A stretch of 64,000 bases of DNA from Methylotenera mobilis 13 (GCF_000384255.1 NZ_KB913035.1:1463362-1527361), one strand, 5' to 3'; shown: positions 52,223 to 62,001, counted from the first letter of the stretch. Made by a program: numbers and translations. The notes: a model not told the origin generated them from the letters alone.

Positions 52223-53923
52223 TTACTCCTCAAATTGGTTGCTAATGCGCATGGCCTCAGCAACCGTTGTGCGTTTAGCTAGCACGAGATCAATGGCGCT
52301 TTTTCGCAAGGTTTTGCCGGCCATAATTTGCCGACCTAATTTAATAAAATGGTTAGGGTCATGATGGCTTGCGGCATCTATCAATTCATTATTCATTTCT
52401 AGTAGTTCATAAACACCTAGTCGACCTTGGTAGCCAGTACCATTGCACAAGCTACAGCCTTTACCATGCGCATATTGATGTAGCTCTGTATCTTTTAGTT
52501 CATGCCTTAACCATGCTTGTTCAAATAGTTGTGGTTCATAAGGTTCTGAGCAACCATCGCAGATGAGGCGTACCAAGCGCTGTGCAATCACTGCTAATAC
52601 TGAGGTTGCTACCATATAGCGCGGCGCACCCATGTCAATCATTCGAACTAGGGTGCTTGTTGCATCGTTGGTATGCAGTGTTGATAGCACTAAGTGACCA
52701 GTCATCGCCGCTCTTAAGCCGATTTGCGCCGTTTCCTGATCCCGCATTTCACCAACTAGAATGATATCTGGGTCTTGCCTTAAAGTTGAGCGTAGTACAC
52801 GAGAGAAGTCCAAATCTATTTTTTCATTCACTTGCACTTGGTTGATGCCGGGTAATCGGTATTCAACAGGGTCTTCAACAGTGATGATTTTATTTGATGG
52901 TGAGTTAAGCTCATTTAAGGCTGCATATAGCGTCGTTGTTTTACCACTACCAGTTGGGCCTGTCACTAACACCATGCCACTTGGGCGATGTATCAGTTTG
53001 CGAAAACGCTCTAGCATGTCAGGGGGCATGCCTAGTTTTTCTAGTGAAAAATTACTGCTGTTTTGAATCAATAGACGCATCACTACAGATTCGCCGTATT
53101 GTGTTGGCATTGTTGATATACGCACATCAACTGGCTGCTGTTTAACTTTTAGTGCAAAGCGTCCATCTTGGGGTAGGCGTTTTTCTGAAATGTCTAGACT
53201 AGACATTAATTTGAGACGCAAAACCAATGCTGAAGCAATTTTTAATTCGGCCTCAGTTTGCAGGTGCATGACGCCATCGATTCTAAACCGAATAAACAGC
53301 TTGTTTTCTTGGGGCTCTATATGAATATCAGATGCGCGGACTTGTGCTGCATCCTCAAAAATAGTTTGTAGTAGTTTAACAACTGGAGCCTCTTCGCTAT
53401 TGCCCGTAATGCCCAGTGCAGCAAAGTCGATAGCCGTGTCACCTAAATCTTGCCCAAGCTCCATGGCAAGGTTTGATATCTCGTCGGTGCGACGATAACT
53501 ACGGTCAATTAACTGTAATAACGCATTTTCTTGTACAACAGCAAGCTCAATATCTTTATGTAATATGCGTACGATTTCATCGTAGGCAAACAGGTCGGTT
53601 GGGTCAACCATACCTACAAGGTAAGTGTTGCCTCGGTCTTCTAATACAGCACTACGAAAACGCCTTGCCTGTGCCTCAGGTAGCTTGTTAATGGTTTCAG
53701 TTTTGGTAGTGAATTGCTGGATGTTGATGTAAGGAATTTTTAGCTGATGCGCTAATGCTTCAGAAATTTGTGTCTCTGTGACATAGCCACTATCGACAAA
53801 AATTCGGCCAAGTTTACGGCCTGTACGTTTTTGTTCTTCAAGTGATTTGTTTAAATCTTCAGCAGAAATTAAATTCTGCTGAACCAATACTTCACCAAGG
53901 CGAATCTTTTCAGGACGTGCCAT
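52223..53923 (-). CDS. mshE: MSHA pilus extension ATPase MshE, with c-di-GMP-binding N-domain
   Basis: A 566-residue GspE/PilB-type ATPase. Walker A is GPTGSGKTTTLY, the Walker B region VGEMRDQETA, and a tetracysteine zinc site is formed by CDGC and CSLC near residues 455-490. The N-terminus carries two 24-residue motifs, Arg8-Gln31 and Lys37-Gln60, separated by 5 residues. This is the arrangement described for the c-di-GMP-binding MshEN domain of Vibrio MshE. The first motif has Asn for the usual Gly, the second Lys for Arg. It is the first gene of the locus, with a GAGG ribosome-binding site. Confidence 0.95.
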   Translation of the reverse strand: MARPEKIRLGEVLVQQNLISAEDLNKSLEEQKRTGRKLGRIFVDSGYVTETQISEALAHQLKIPYINIQQFTTKTETINKLPEAQARRFRSAVLEDRGNTYLVGMVDPTDLFAYDEIVRILHKDIELAVVQENALLQLIDRSYRRTDEISNLAMELGQDLGDTAIDFAALGITGNSEEAPVVKLLQTIFEDAAQVRASDIHIEPQENKLFIRFRIDGVMHLQTEAELKIASALVLRLKLMSSLDISEKRLPQDGRFALKVKQQPVDVRISTMPTQYGESVVMRLLIQNSSNFSLEKLGMPPDMLERFRKLIHRPSGMVLVTGPTGSGKTTTLYAALNELNSPSNKIITVEDPVEYRLPGINQVQVNEKIDLDFSRVLRSTLRQDPDIILVGEMRDQETAQIGLRAAMTGHLVLSTLHTNDATSTLVRMIDMGAPRYMVATSVLAVIAQRLVRLICDGCSEPYEPQLFEQAWLRHELKDTELHQYAHGKGCSLCNGTGYQGRLGVYELLEMNNELIDAASHHDPNHFIKLGRQIMAGKTLRKSAIDLVLAKRTTVAEAMRISNQFEE

Positions 53924-53997
53924 TTAAACCTCAAGCTTATTCATTTTTATTAGTATCTAGTGATTGAATGGTTAATTTTTATAATACTGAACATTAC

Positions 53998-54543
53998 TCA
54001 GTGACGAGGCAACATTCTTGTTAGCGTATTGTCTTTGAGTATGTAATGATGAAATAACGCTGCAATTGCGTGAATGCCAATTAGGTAATAACCCAATACA
54101 CCAATCGTTTCATGTAGCTCTTTGAGCGATGATGCCAACTCCTTATTCTTAGCAACTAGTGCCGGAAGCTCCAAACCGAAAAAAGGAATAGGTTTACCAG
54201 CAGCACTTAATATGAACCAGCCAAGCACGGGCATGCCAATCATTAGTGCATAAAGCGCTAGGTGCCCTAATTTTGCAGAGATCATTTGCCATTGTTTTGG
54301 TTGAGGATAGATGAGGGGGGTAGGTGAGGTGACTTTAAAGTACAAGCGCACCGCAACTAGAACTAGTATCGAGAGTCCAAGCATAAAGTGCCATACTTTT
54401 AGGGCCTCACGTGGGTCGCTTCCTTTAGGATAAAGCTCTCGTAGCTCAATGCAAGCGTATACGCCGATAAATACTAATGCCATTAACCAGTGCAAAATGA
54501 TCGAAACACTTCCGTAGTGTGTGTTTGAATTTTTCCAGAGCAT
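53998..54543 (-). CDS. Cytochrome b561 family protein
   Basis: A 181-residue four-span di-haem cytochrome b561 (CybB type). His residues are placed in or near spans 1 (ILHWLMALVF), 2 (VWHFMLGLSI), 3 (LGHLALYALM) and 4 (LHETIGVLGYYLIGIHAIAALFHH). It starts SVSIILHWLMALVFIGV, typical of the family, which shuttles electrons from ubiquinol (superoxide:ubiquinone oxidoreductase activity is known for E. coli CybB). It lies upstream of mshE on the same strand but appears unrelated to the pilus. Confidence 0.92.
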   Translation of the reverse strand: MLWKNSNTHYGSVSIILHWLMALVFIGVYACIELRELYPKGSDPREALKVWHFMLGLSILVLVAVRLYFKVTSPTPLIYPQPKQWQMISAKLGHLALYALMIGMPVLGWFILSAAGKPIPFFGLELPALVAKNKELASSLKELHETIGVLGYYLIGIHAIAALFHHYILKDNTLTRMLPRH

Positions 54544-54695
54544 GCTTGCTTATACCTTAAGTTGAGACATACGTTATATATTGCACTGAACGTATTGAAT
54601 GTGCAACAAGCTAAGCTGTATTTATGCTGATGAATATCAGCCTGTCGCTAAGTGTTGATGTTACGTTGATTGGAAGGGGATAACCTTAAAATGAA

Positions 54696-54721
54696 AAAGC
54701 CTTGCATTTCTGCAAGGCTTT
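54696..54721 (-). terminator. Terminator downstream of the tRNA-Asn genes
   Basis: AAAGCCTTGCA (54696-54706) and TGCAAGGCTTT (54711-54721) form an 11-bp stem with a 4-base loop, followed on the minus strand by TTTTTC. It lies 7 bases after the 3' end of the second tRNA-Asn. Confidence 0.8.
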
Positions 54722-54728
54722 ATGTGTC

Positions 54729-54804
54729 TGGCTCCTCAACCTGGGCTCGAACCAGGGACCTACGGATTAACAGTCCGGCGCTCTACCAACTGAGCTATTG
54801 AGGA
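54729..54804 (-). tRNA. tRNA-Asn (GTT)
   Basis: A 76-base cloverleaf on the minus strand. The acceptor stem TCCTCAA/TTGAGGA, anticodon GTT in ACTGTTAAT, TTCGAGC T-loop and encoded CCA are all present. It is almost identical to the copy at 54856-54931, with a single D-loop difference, and is transcribed after it. Confidence 0.97.
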
Positions 54805-54855
54805 ATATTGGGTATCACTCGACAAAAGTTCGCATCTGTATACGAAACAAAAAAT

Positions 54856-54931
54856 TGGCTCCTCAACCTGGGCTCGAACCAGGGACCTACGGATTAACAG
54901 TCCGGCGCTCTACCGACTGAGCTATTGAGGA
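54856..54931 (-). tRNA. tRNA-Asn (GTT), second copy
   Basis: A 76-base cloverleaf on the minus strand with encoded CCA and anticodon GTT. It is the first of two tandem tRNA-Asn genes separated by 51 bases, and differs from the other copy by one base in the D-loop (TCGG instead of TTGG). The two probably share one transcript that ends at 54696-54721. Confidence 0.97.
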
Positions 54932-55005
54932 ATCGGTGAAGGCGCTATAATACTTATCGAGCGCACTTTGGTCAATCACTACTCGCTAAATTCTAGGAAA
55001 TTTTA

Positions 55006-56340
55006 ATGAAAAAAAATAAAAAAATATTAATTGGAATTTTGGTTTTAATTAGCGTGTTGATTATTCTACCTTTTTTCATTCCAATCAGAACTTACCTAAA
55101 TGAAGCGGAGAAGCTCGCTAGTGATCAGTTAGGAGTACCTGTCAGCATTTCTACTGGTCATTTTGTATTTTTCCCTAGTCCACGCGTTGTGATCAGCGGT
55201 CTGAAAGTGGGCAAGGATAGTGAGCTAGAAGTTGAGCAGCTTGCTGTTATTCCATCTTTAAGTACTATTTTTTCTGAAACTAGAGTGATTGATGTGGAGG
55301 TGACTAATCCAATCGTCAAAAAAACAGCGATAGGTATCGTATCTTCTATTCTGGATAAGCGTTCAGAATCACCCATTGAGACTGATGCCATCAATATACG
55401 GCACATTAATATAGATCAGCTTACCTTAGATTGGCCTGGTATCAAGCTGCCAGTGCTTACTATGGACATTAATTTAACTAAGGCTAATCAATTAGAGTCA
55501 GCGAAACTAGAGACTAAGGATGCTACTTTAACGTTAAATATTGCACCTAAGGCTGATGCGCATTTAATCTCAGTGAGCATGAAGAAATGGACTCTACCAA
55601 TTGGATTGCCTTTGACTATTGAGAGTGCAGAGTTTGATATGCACTTAAAGTCAGACCATTTAGAAGTTCCTCGCGTTGATTTGGATATGTATGGCGGTAA
55701 AGTAACGGCTAACTTAAATGTGTTTTGGGGTAAAAATTGGCGTACTAATGGCAATGTAAAAGTTGTGAATCTTTCGGTCAAAAGTCCAAGTAGATTGGTG
55801 AGTAAGTCAGTTTATTTGAGTGGAAGTTTGTCTGGTAGCGGTCATTTCTCAGGATCCGCAAAAGATATTGGTACGTTAGCTGATCATATCAATGCAGATT
55901 TTAAATTTAAAGTGAATGATGGTGTGCTGCATGGATTAGATTTAATTAAAGTGGCTAGCATTCTAACCAAGCAGACTGTAGGTGGTGAAACAGCTTTTGA
56001 TGAGTTTTCAGGAACATTGAATGCTAAAGGTCAACAATACGACTTAAATGACCTTAAAATGAGCTCAGGGTTATTATCAGGGTCAGGCAGAGTTAAGATT
56101 AATGCAAATAAAGAGTTGGATGGCACAGGAGAGGTGGCACTCAAGCGCAGTATAAGTCTAGTTGCAATACCACTTGATATTTCTGGCACTATTGAGAATC
56201 CAGTCGTTTTACCTTCTAAAGCAGCGCTTGCTGGCGCCGTCGCAGGGACTGCAATTTTAGGCCCAGGCTTAGGCACAAGTGTGGGAATAAAAGCCGCAGG
56301 GGCGATAGATAAATTTAAAGGCTTATTTCAAGACGATTAA
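55006..56340 (+). CDS. AsmA-family inner-membrane-anchored protein
   Basis: A 444-residue protein with one N-terminal membrane span (about 7-27) and a large periplasmic beta-rich domain. The AsmA N-terminal pattern (ASDQLGVPVSISTGHFVFFP, then VVISGLKVG) and the C-terminal repeat LDISGTIENPVVLPS are present. AsmA-like proteins are related to bridge-type lipid transporters and affect outer-membrane assembly. It is shorter than E. coli AsmA (617). It is transcribed alone, with a terminator after its stop. Confidence 0.85.
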   Translation: MKKNKKILIGILVLISVLIILPFFIPIRTYLNEAEKLASDQLGVPVSISTGHFVFFPSPRVVISGLKVGKDSELEVEQLAVIPSLSTIFSETRVIDVEVTNPIVKKTAIGIVSSILDKRSESPIETDAINIRHINIDQLTLDWPGIKLPVLTMDINLTKANQLESAKLETKDATLTLNIAPKADAHLISVSMKKWTLPIGLPLTIESAEFDMHLKSDHLEVPRVDLDMYGGKVTANLNVFWGKNWRTNGNVKVVNLSVKSPSRLVSKSVYLSGSLSGSGHFSGSAKDIGTLADHINADFKFKVNDGVLHGLDLIKVASILTKQTVGGETAFDEFSGTLNAKGQQYDLNDLKMSSGLLSGSGRVKINANKELDGTGEVALKRSISLVAIPLDISGTIENPVVLPSKAALAGAVAGTAILGPGLGTSVGIKAAGAIDKFKGLFQDD

Positions 56341-56393
56341 CTGTTCGAAATAAGCCTGATAGGGTGTTGTAAAGTAAAACTTATATCATGACA

Positions 56394-56429
56394 AGCACGG
56401 CTAAAATGTATTTTCATTAAAGCCGTGCT
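56394..56429. terminator. Terminator between convergent genes
   Basis: AGCACGGCT (56394-56402) pairs with AGCCGTGCT (56421-56429), a 9-bp stem with an 18-base AT-rich loop, followed by GTTATTAGTTTT on the plus strand. It lies between the ends of the AsmA gene and the aminotransferase gene. Confidence 0.6.
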
Positions 56430-56439
56430 GTTATTAGTT

Positions 56440-57642
56440 TTAGTTTAGTGCTTTTTCAATGCGATCAAGTGCGTTACGTAGGTTGTCCATTGAGGTGGCA
56501 AATGAAATTCTAAAGTATCCTTCTGCACCAAATGCAGAGCCTGGCACAACCGCAACATCAAATTCTTCAAGCAAATATTCAGCTAATGCCATATCGGTCG
56601 CTGATTTGATTTTTCCAGCACTAAATAAGGTGTCAATTGCACCACGTGCGTCAGGGAATGCATAAAATGCACCGCCAGCCATTAGGCAGCTTAGCCCCGG
56701 CATACTGTTGAAGCGATTCACTACATAAGTGTGGCGCTCTTTGAATGCCGTTACCATCGGCACGATACACTCCTGAGAACCTTCAAGCGCTGCTTGCGCG
56801 GCTACTTGAGAGATTGACGTAGGGTTGCTAGTTGATTGAGACTGTAAGATCTCCATCGCTTTGATGATGTAAGCTGGTCCTGCTGCATAGCCAATTCGCC
56901 AGCCTGTCATGGAGTACGCTTTAGATACGCCATTAAGTACAATGCAACGGTCTTTTAGTGCTGGCGTTGCATTCAGAATGTTGTAAAACTTGTTGCCAGT
57001 TAAATTGACATGTTCATACATATCATCTGTTGCTACTAAAACATGTGGATGTTTAAGTAACACTTCCCCAAGTGCTTGTAGTTCAGCAAGTGTGTAAACA
57101 GCACCAGTCGGGTTTGACGGTGAATTGATCATAAACAACTTTGTTTTAGGGGTGATGGCTGCCTCTAATTGTGCAGATGTTAGCTTGAATCCTTGCTCAA
57201 TGCCACATTCCAAAATGATTGGATTAGCTTCAGCTACGAGTGCGATATCCGCGTAAGAGACCCAGTAAGGTGCTGGAATAATCACTTCGTCACCTTTGTT
57301 TAATACGGCTAAGCAAAGGTTGAAAATAGTTTGTTTGCCACCAACCCCTACAATCACTTCATTGAGTGCGTAGTCGAAACCATTCTCGTTCTTAAATTTT
57401 GCAACAATTGCTTTTTTAAGTCCTGGAATACCAGCAACTGGCGTGTACTTTGTAAAACCAGCATCAATCGCGGCTTTGGCTGCATCTTTAATATGTTGAG
57501 GCGTGTCAAAGTCTGGCTCTCCAGCAGCTAAGCCGATAATGTCTCGACCTTCAGCTTTGTATTTTCCTGCTTTAGCAGTAATGGCTAATGTAGGAGACTC
57601 TTTGATTGATAAAACGCGTTGAGATAATACGGAGTGTGACAA
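56440..57642 (-). CDS. Class I aspartate aminotransferase
   Basis: A 400-residue PLP-dependent aminotransferase of the Ib (Bacillus/Thermus/Rhizobium AatA) type. The PLP lysine is in GVSKAYSMTGWRIGYAAG, with NSPSNPTGAVY and RISFATSMDNLRNALDRI at the expected places. It probably interconverts aspartate/oxaloacetate with glutamate/2-oxoglutarate; some relatives accept prephenate or alanine. It has an AAGGA ribosome-binding site and stands alone. Confidence 0.93.
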   Translation of the reverse strand: MSHSVLSQRVLSIKESPTLAITAKAGKYKAEGRDIIGLAAGEPDFDTPQHIKDAAKAAIDAGFTKYTPVAGIPGLKKAIVAKFKNENGFDYALNEVIVGVGGKQTIFNLCLAVLNKGDEVIIPAPYWVSYADIALVAEANPIILECGIEQGFKLTSAQLEAAITPKTKLFMINSPSNPTGAVYTLAELQALGEVLLKHPHVLVATDDMYEHVNLTGNKFYNILNATPALKDRCIVLNGVSKAYSMTGWRIGYAAGPAYIIKAMEILQSQSTSNPTSISQVAAQAALEGSQECIVPMVTAFKERHTYVVNRFNSMPGLSCLMAGGAFYAFPDARGAIDTLFSAGKIKSATDMALAEYLLEEFDVAVVPGSAFGAEGYFRISFATSMDNLRNALDRIEKALN

Positions 57643-57794
57643 GGTCTGTTCCTTAAGACAAATTTGTATGTAACCGGTTGAATTGCCGCCATTTTACGCA
57701 TAAATATGTTTATTAGGAATAGCACTGCATCTAAAAAGTTAAAGAAGGCAACATGTAATAGCATGCTGCCGTGAGCCGTGATGCTAAGGCTTTG

Positions 57795-58802
57795 TTAGCA
57801 TTGAATATTGCAGCCTAGCATTTCACTAAATTCTTTTGCTAGATTTTCATCAATTTTGGCAATCGTTGAATTGATTTTGCTCATGCTGTCCTGGTCTCCT
57901 GCCGACTGTGCAATAGCACCGAGCCTAAACAGTGCATTGGTGTTATTTGCATCAACGGCAACTGATTGTAAGTATGATTTTTTTGCATCGTCTATTTTAT
58001 TTAACTTTTCTTGGGCCACACCAAGCTCATACCATCCTTCAGTATCTTTAGGGTAGGTTTCTGTCCATTTAGTGGCAACTTGCATTAGTTTTGGCCAGTC
58101 TTGGTTAATTTCAGGAATGGCCATCTGCATGAAAAATGGTTTGTTATTATCATCCTCTTCCCAAAATGCTTTGCCTGTAATGGGGAATGTTGTTTCAACA
58201 GGTAATTTTTCTAAGTTTGCAAGCCATTCGATAGGAAGTGAGTAAAAGTAGGCCGGTCGACCAGGTGTTTTAAAAGTATTAATACCTAAAAGATTGCCTT
58301 CAAGATCAAATATGCCGCTACCGCTTGCCCCCATTAAAAACTTAGCACTACTGCGAATAACCATGCCACCATCAAAATGATAAGTGGTTTTAATCACTCC
58401 AGATGAAGTGAGTGGGGCAAGAACGCCGTTAGAATGACCAATAGATAATATCTCCTGACCTCTTTTGATATTTGAGCTGCTGCCAATTGGTGCTGGAATG
58501 AATGGAAGTTTTGCTGTGACCAAACACAAGTCATGCCAACGATCTGCCTGAACTGAATCTATTTCGTAAGTGTCTTCGCCACGGGCAACCCAAGGAGACT
58601 TGGTGCTGCGGAATATATGACAATTGGTAATCACTTTATTTTCAGCAACAACAACACCAGAGCCGTAAGCGAGACCGCCGCTACTGTTGTATCCACGTAT
58701 CATTACAACTGATTGTAAAGATTTAAGTACTTTAGCTTGGTCTAAAGCCATGGCTGACTGCACAAGGCTCATCAGGGCTGCTAGCAGAATAAATCTACGC
58801 AT
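57795..58802 (-). CDS. Periplasmic trypsin-like protease with C-terminal TPR repeats
   Basis: About 335 residues: a signal peptide ending near AMA, a chymotrypsin-fold domain with TNCHIFR (His), WHDLCLV (Asp) and MGASGSGIFD (Ser), then two or three TPR repeats (about 225-320, for example TEGWYELGVAQEKLNKIDDA). The C-terminus GCNIQC contains two cysteines. It has no PDZ domain. It is the intact paralogue of the frameshifted gene at 21251-22280, and the two match across the protease-TPR junction (PFFM). ATG 58802 has GGAG 7 bases upstream; an ATG four codons earlier lacks this. Confidence 0.88.
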   Translation of the reverse strand: MRRFILLAALMSLVQSAMALDQAKVLKSLQSVVMIRGYNSSGGLAYGSGVVVAENKVITNCHIFRSTKSPWVARGEDTYEIDSVQADRWHDLCLVTAKLPFIPAPIGSSSNIKRGQEILSIGHSNGVLAPLTSSGVIKTTYHFDGGMVIRSSAKFLMGASGSGIFDLEGNLLGINTFKTPGRPAYFYSLPIEWLANLEKLPVETTFPITGKAFWEEDDNNKPFFMQMAIPEINQDWPKLMQVATKWTETYPKDTEGWYELGVAQEKLNKIDDAKKSYLQSVAVDANNTNALFRLGAIAQSAGDQDSMSKINSTIAKIDENLAKEFSEMLGCNIQC

Positions 58803-59047
58803 GAGTGACTCCAAAAAATAATTGTTACTTATTGATAATAGATGCTGAATAAAACCGGTAGTTACTAACCACTTAAGATGATTGATATTTTTGTCATCTG
58901 TTGGCCTGATGTTTGTTTAATGACTATGCATCATTAGCAAAGTTCGAGTCATTATTAAATTTAAGAAATTTCTAGCTGAGATTAGTTGGCAGTTGTTATT
59001 GAAATTTCTGTTAAAATTTAAGTGTTTATATCAATACAAAGCATAAC

Positions 59048-61081
59048 GTGTTCGTTACATTTCCTAATAGTAAATATCAACTCCATCAACCTTTTCCTCC
59101 TGCCGGTGATCAACCGCAGGCGATTGATAAATTAACGCAAGGCGTTAATGATGGGCTTAAGTTTCAAACACTGCTTGGTGTGACTGGCTCTGGCAAAACT
59201 TTTACGATGGCTAACGTGATAGCACGTACTGGCCGTCCTGCGATTGTGATGGCCCCGAATAAAACCTTGGCAGCACAGTTATATAGTGAGTTTCGAGAGT
59301 TTTTTCCGAACAATTCAGTGGAGTATTTCGTGAGTTATTACGATTACTATCAGCCTGAGGCTTACGTACCATCGCGTGATTTGTTTATTGAAAAAGATTC
59401 CAGCATCAATGAGCATATTGAACAGATGCGGCTTTCAGCCACCAAAGCGTTGCTAGAGCGTGAAGATAGTATTATTGTGGCGACTGTATCAGCCATTTAC
59501 GGTATTGGTGACCCAACTGACTACCACGGCATGGTGTTGCATGTGCAGCAGGGTGAGAAAATAGCTCAGCGTGACATGATTACACGCTTGGTAGGTATGC
59601 AATACGATCGTAATGAGTTTGATTTCTCGCGTGGCACTTTCCGAGTGCGCGGAGATGTTATCGATGTGTTCCCAGCAGAAAATAATGAAACTGCGGTTCG
59701 CATCTCTATGTTTGATGATGAAATTGAGTCAATCACCTTATTTGACCCGTTAACAGGCCAGATTTTTAATAAAATCCCTCGTTATACGGTTTATCCATCA
59801 AGCCACTATGTTACGCCTCGCGAAACTACGATTCGTGCGATGGAAAAAATCAAGCATGAACTTAAAGACCGTGTGAGTTTTTATATTCAAAACAATAAGC
59901 TAGTAGAAGCCGCCAGAATAGAACAGCGTACAAGATTTGATCTTGAAATGCTTAATGAAATCGGCTTTTGTAAGGGCATTGAAAATTATTCACGTCATTT
60001 ATCAGGGCGCAACCCTGGTGATCCGCCACCTACATTGATTGATTATTTGCCAGAAAATGCGTTAATGATTATTGATGAAAGCCATGTGACCGTACCGCAA
60101 GTAGGTGGCATGTATAAAGGTGACCGTTCGCGTAAAGAAAACTTGGTGGATTATGGTTGGCGTTTACCATCTGCATTGGATAACAGACCTTTAAAGTTTG
60201 AAGAGTTCGAGCACATTATGCGTCAATGTGTATTTGTTTCTGCTACGCCTGCGGACTATGAAAAAAATCACCAGCAACAAGTAGTTGAGATGATTGCACG
60301 TCCAACAGGGCTAATTGACCCAGAAATTATCGTTAAACCGGCAGATACGCAAGTGGATGACCTGTTAGGAGAGATTAAAAAACGTGTTGAGATTGGTGAG
60401 CGCGTTTTAGCAACTACGCTTACTAAGCGTATGGCCGAGGATTTAACTGACTACTTAAGTGAGCATGGCGTTAAAACGCGCTATTTACATAGCGATATTG
60501 ATACCGTAGAGCGTGTGGAAATTATCCGCGATTTGCGTCTTGGTGAATTTGATGTATTGGTTGGTATTAACTTGTTGCGTGAAGGTTTGGATATTCCTGA
60601 AGTATCTTTGGTTGCGGTATTGGATGCCGATAAAGAAGGTTTTCTGCGGTCTGAACGTAGCTTGATTCAAACGGCAGGGCGTGCGGCACGTAATTTAAAT
60701 GGCCAAGTAATCTTTTATGCCAATAAAATCACGCGCAGCATGAAGCTGGCGATGGATGAGACTGAGCGTAGGCGAGGTGTTCAGCGGGCGTTTAACGAAG
60801 CGCATGGAATTGTGCCTAGAGGCGTATCTAAACGCATTAAAGATATTATTGATGGTGTTTATGATAAAGATGAAGCATTGCGTGAGCGTAAAGCTTTGCA
60901 AGATCAAGCGAATTACGAATCTTTAAGTGAAAAACAAATCACAAAAGAAATGAAGCGTTTGGAAAAAGCGATGCACGATGCAGCCAAAAATCTAGAGTTT
61001 GAAAAAGCTGCAGACTTTAGAGATCAACTCAAAAAGCTCAGGATTAAGTTTTATGGCGCAGAGATGCCGGATCTTGTTTGA
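59048..61081 (+). CDS. uvrB: UvrABC excision nuclease subunit B
   Basis: A 677-residue DNA-damage recognition helicase of nucleotide-excision repair. Walker A is [14 protein letters not shown], a beta-hairpin region contains [13 protein letters not shown], helicase motifs include IDESHVT and QTAGRAARN, and a C-terminal UVR motif ([18 protein letters not shown]) binds UvrC. The start is a GTG. Length is the norm for the family (about 670). No CTG-N10-CAG LexA box was seen in the 233 bases upstream. Confidence 0.97.
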   Translation: MFVTFPNSKYQLHQPFPPAGDQPQAIDKLTQGVNDGLKFQTLLGVTGSGKTFTMANVIARTGRPAIVMAPNKTLAAQLYSEFREFFPNNSVEYFVSYYDYYQPEAYVPSRDLFIEKDSSINEHIEQMRLSATKALLEREDSIIVATVSAIYGIGDPTDYHGMVLHVQQGEKIAQRDMITRLVGMQYDRNEFDFSRGTFRVRGDVIDVFPAENNETAVRISMFDDEIESITLFDPLTGQIFNKIPRYTVYPSSHYVTPRETTIRAMEKIKHELKDRVSFYIQNNKLVEAARIEQRTRFDLEMLNEIGFCKGIENYSRHLSGRNPGDPPPTLIDYLPENALMIIDESHVTVPQVGGMYKGDRSRKENLVDYGWRLPSALDNRPLKFEEFEHIMRQCVFVSATPADYEKNHQQQVVEMIARPTGLIDPEIIVKPADTQVDDLLGEIKKRVEIGERVLATTLTKRMAEDLTDYLSEHGVKTRYLHSDIDTVERVEIIRDLRLGEFDVLVGINLLREGLDIPEVSLVAVLDADKEGFLRSERSLIQTAGRAARNLNGQVIFYANKITRSMKLAMDETERRRGVQRAFNEAHGIVPRGVSKRIKDIIDGVYDKDEALRERKALQDQANYESLSEKQITKEMKRLEKAMHDAAKNLEFEKAADFRDQLKKLRIKFYGAEMPDLV

Positions 61082-61171
61082 AAATTAGACCGTAGTTAGA
61101 CATTAGATTGAATCTTAAAAAGTATTTGATAGCGTTCAGGTCACAAACCGGTTGATTTTATTAAATATAAT

Positions 61172-61200
61172 TTGATTAGTCGTGTGCTTTTGTCTATAAT
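61172..61200 (+). promoter_or_regulatory. Near-consensus sigma70 promoter for the rpsF operon
   Basis: TTGATT (61172-61177), a 17-base spacer and a perfect TATAAT (61195-61200) lie about 95 bases upstream of rpsF. The resulting leader has CTCG/CGAG pairing near 61210-61230 and could hold an autoregulatory S6:S18 site, which I could not confirm. Confidence 0.75.
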
Positions 61201-61294
61201 CCTGCGCTTGCTCGGTAGTGATGTCGAGTAGTTTTTGTTTTTTTACCTTGTCACACTGCATAAAGCAGGTGGCTTTTATCCAAAAGGAGTGTCT

Positions 61295-61678
61295 ATGAGA
61301 CATTATGAAGTAGTATTTATCGTCCATCCGGACCAAAGCGAGCAAGTGCCAGCGATGATTGAGCGTTACCGCGCACTCATCACGACTAACGGTGGCGCAA
61401 TTCACCGTTTAGAAGACTGGGGCCGTCGTCAATTGGCTTATCCAATCCAAAAAATTCACAAAGCACACTATGTGTTAATGAACATTGAATGTAACCAAAC
61501 AGTGTTAGAAGAATTAGAGCATGGCTTTAAATTCAACGACGCAGTATTGCGTCACCTAACAATGGCTACAAAAACTGCTGTTACTGCACCATCACCAATG
61601 ATGAAAGAAGAGAAATCTAAATCAGTGTTGAGTAAAGATGCAGCACCAGCTGCACCAACAGAGGCAGCTGCTGCTTAA
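61295..61678 (+). CDS. rpsF: 30S ribosomal protein S6
   Basis: A 127-residue S6 protein beginning [19 protein letters not shown] and containing [16 protein letters not shown], which binds S18 and 16S rRNA. The last 30 residues are an Ala/Pro/Lys/Glu tail. The start is ATG 61295, preceded by AAAGGAG. It is the first gene of the S6-PriB-S18-L9 operon and its stop directly abuts priB. Confidence 0.97.
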   Translation: MRHYEVVFIVHPDQSEQVPAMIERYRALITTNGGAIHRLEDWGRRQLAYPIQKIHKAHYVLMNIECNQTVLEELEHGFKFNDAVLRHLTMATKTAVTAPSPMMKEEKSKSVLSKDAAPAAPTEAAAA

Positions 61679-61963
61679 TTGAATAAATTGGTGATACAAG
61701 CTGAGGTGGTGCAAATTGAACCGCTTCGCTACACACCAGCAGGCATACCGTTGTTAAGTGTTGTATTGCGACATGTTTCAGAGCAAATTGAAGCTGGCAT
61801 GAAGCGAAAAGTAGAATGTGAAGTTAATGCAGTGGTCTTAGGTGACTTAGCATTAAAAGGTTTAAAGCAGGGCGTTCAAATTTTGGCGCAAGGTTTTCTA
61901 GCTAAACGCAGTCTTAAAAGCACACAATTGGTTATGCATATTAATGACATAAAAACTATGTAA
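61679..61963 (+). CDS. priB: Primosomal replication protein N (PriB)
   Basis: A 94-residue OB-fold ssDNA-binding protein of the replication-restart primosome. It starts with NKLVIQAEVVQIEPLRYTPAGIPLL. The start is TTG at 61679, directly after the rpsF stop with no separate ribosome-binding site, so it is translated by coupling. The position between rpsF and rpsR is diagnostic for beta/gamma-proteobacterial PriB. Confidence 0.92.
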   Translation: MNKLVIQAEVVQIEPLRYTPAGIPLLSVVLRHVSEQIEAGMKRKVECEVNAVVLGDLALKGLKQGVQILAQGFLAKRSLKSTQLVMHINDIKTM

Positions 61964-62001
61964 GCAGTGCTTACATAAATTAAAGAATTTAGGAGTTTAA
62001 G

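Noticed and set aside
58815-59047. LexA box expected upstream of uvrB
   Set aside because: No CTG-N10-CAG or close variant could be found by eye in the divergent promoter region.
61136-61405. Minus-strand frame across the rpsF promoter and start
   Set aside because: It overlaps the near-consensus promoter and the S6 coding sequence and shows no protein-like features.
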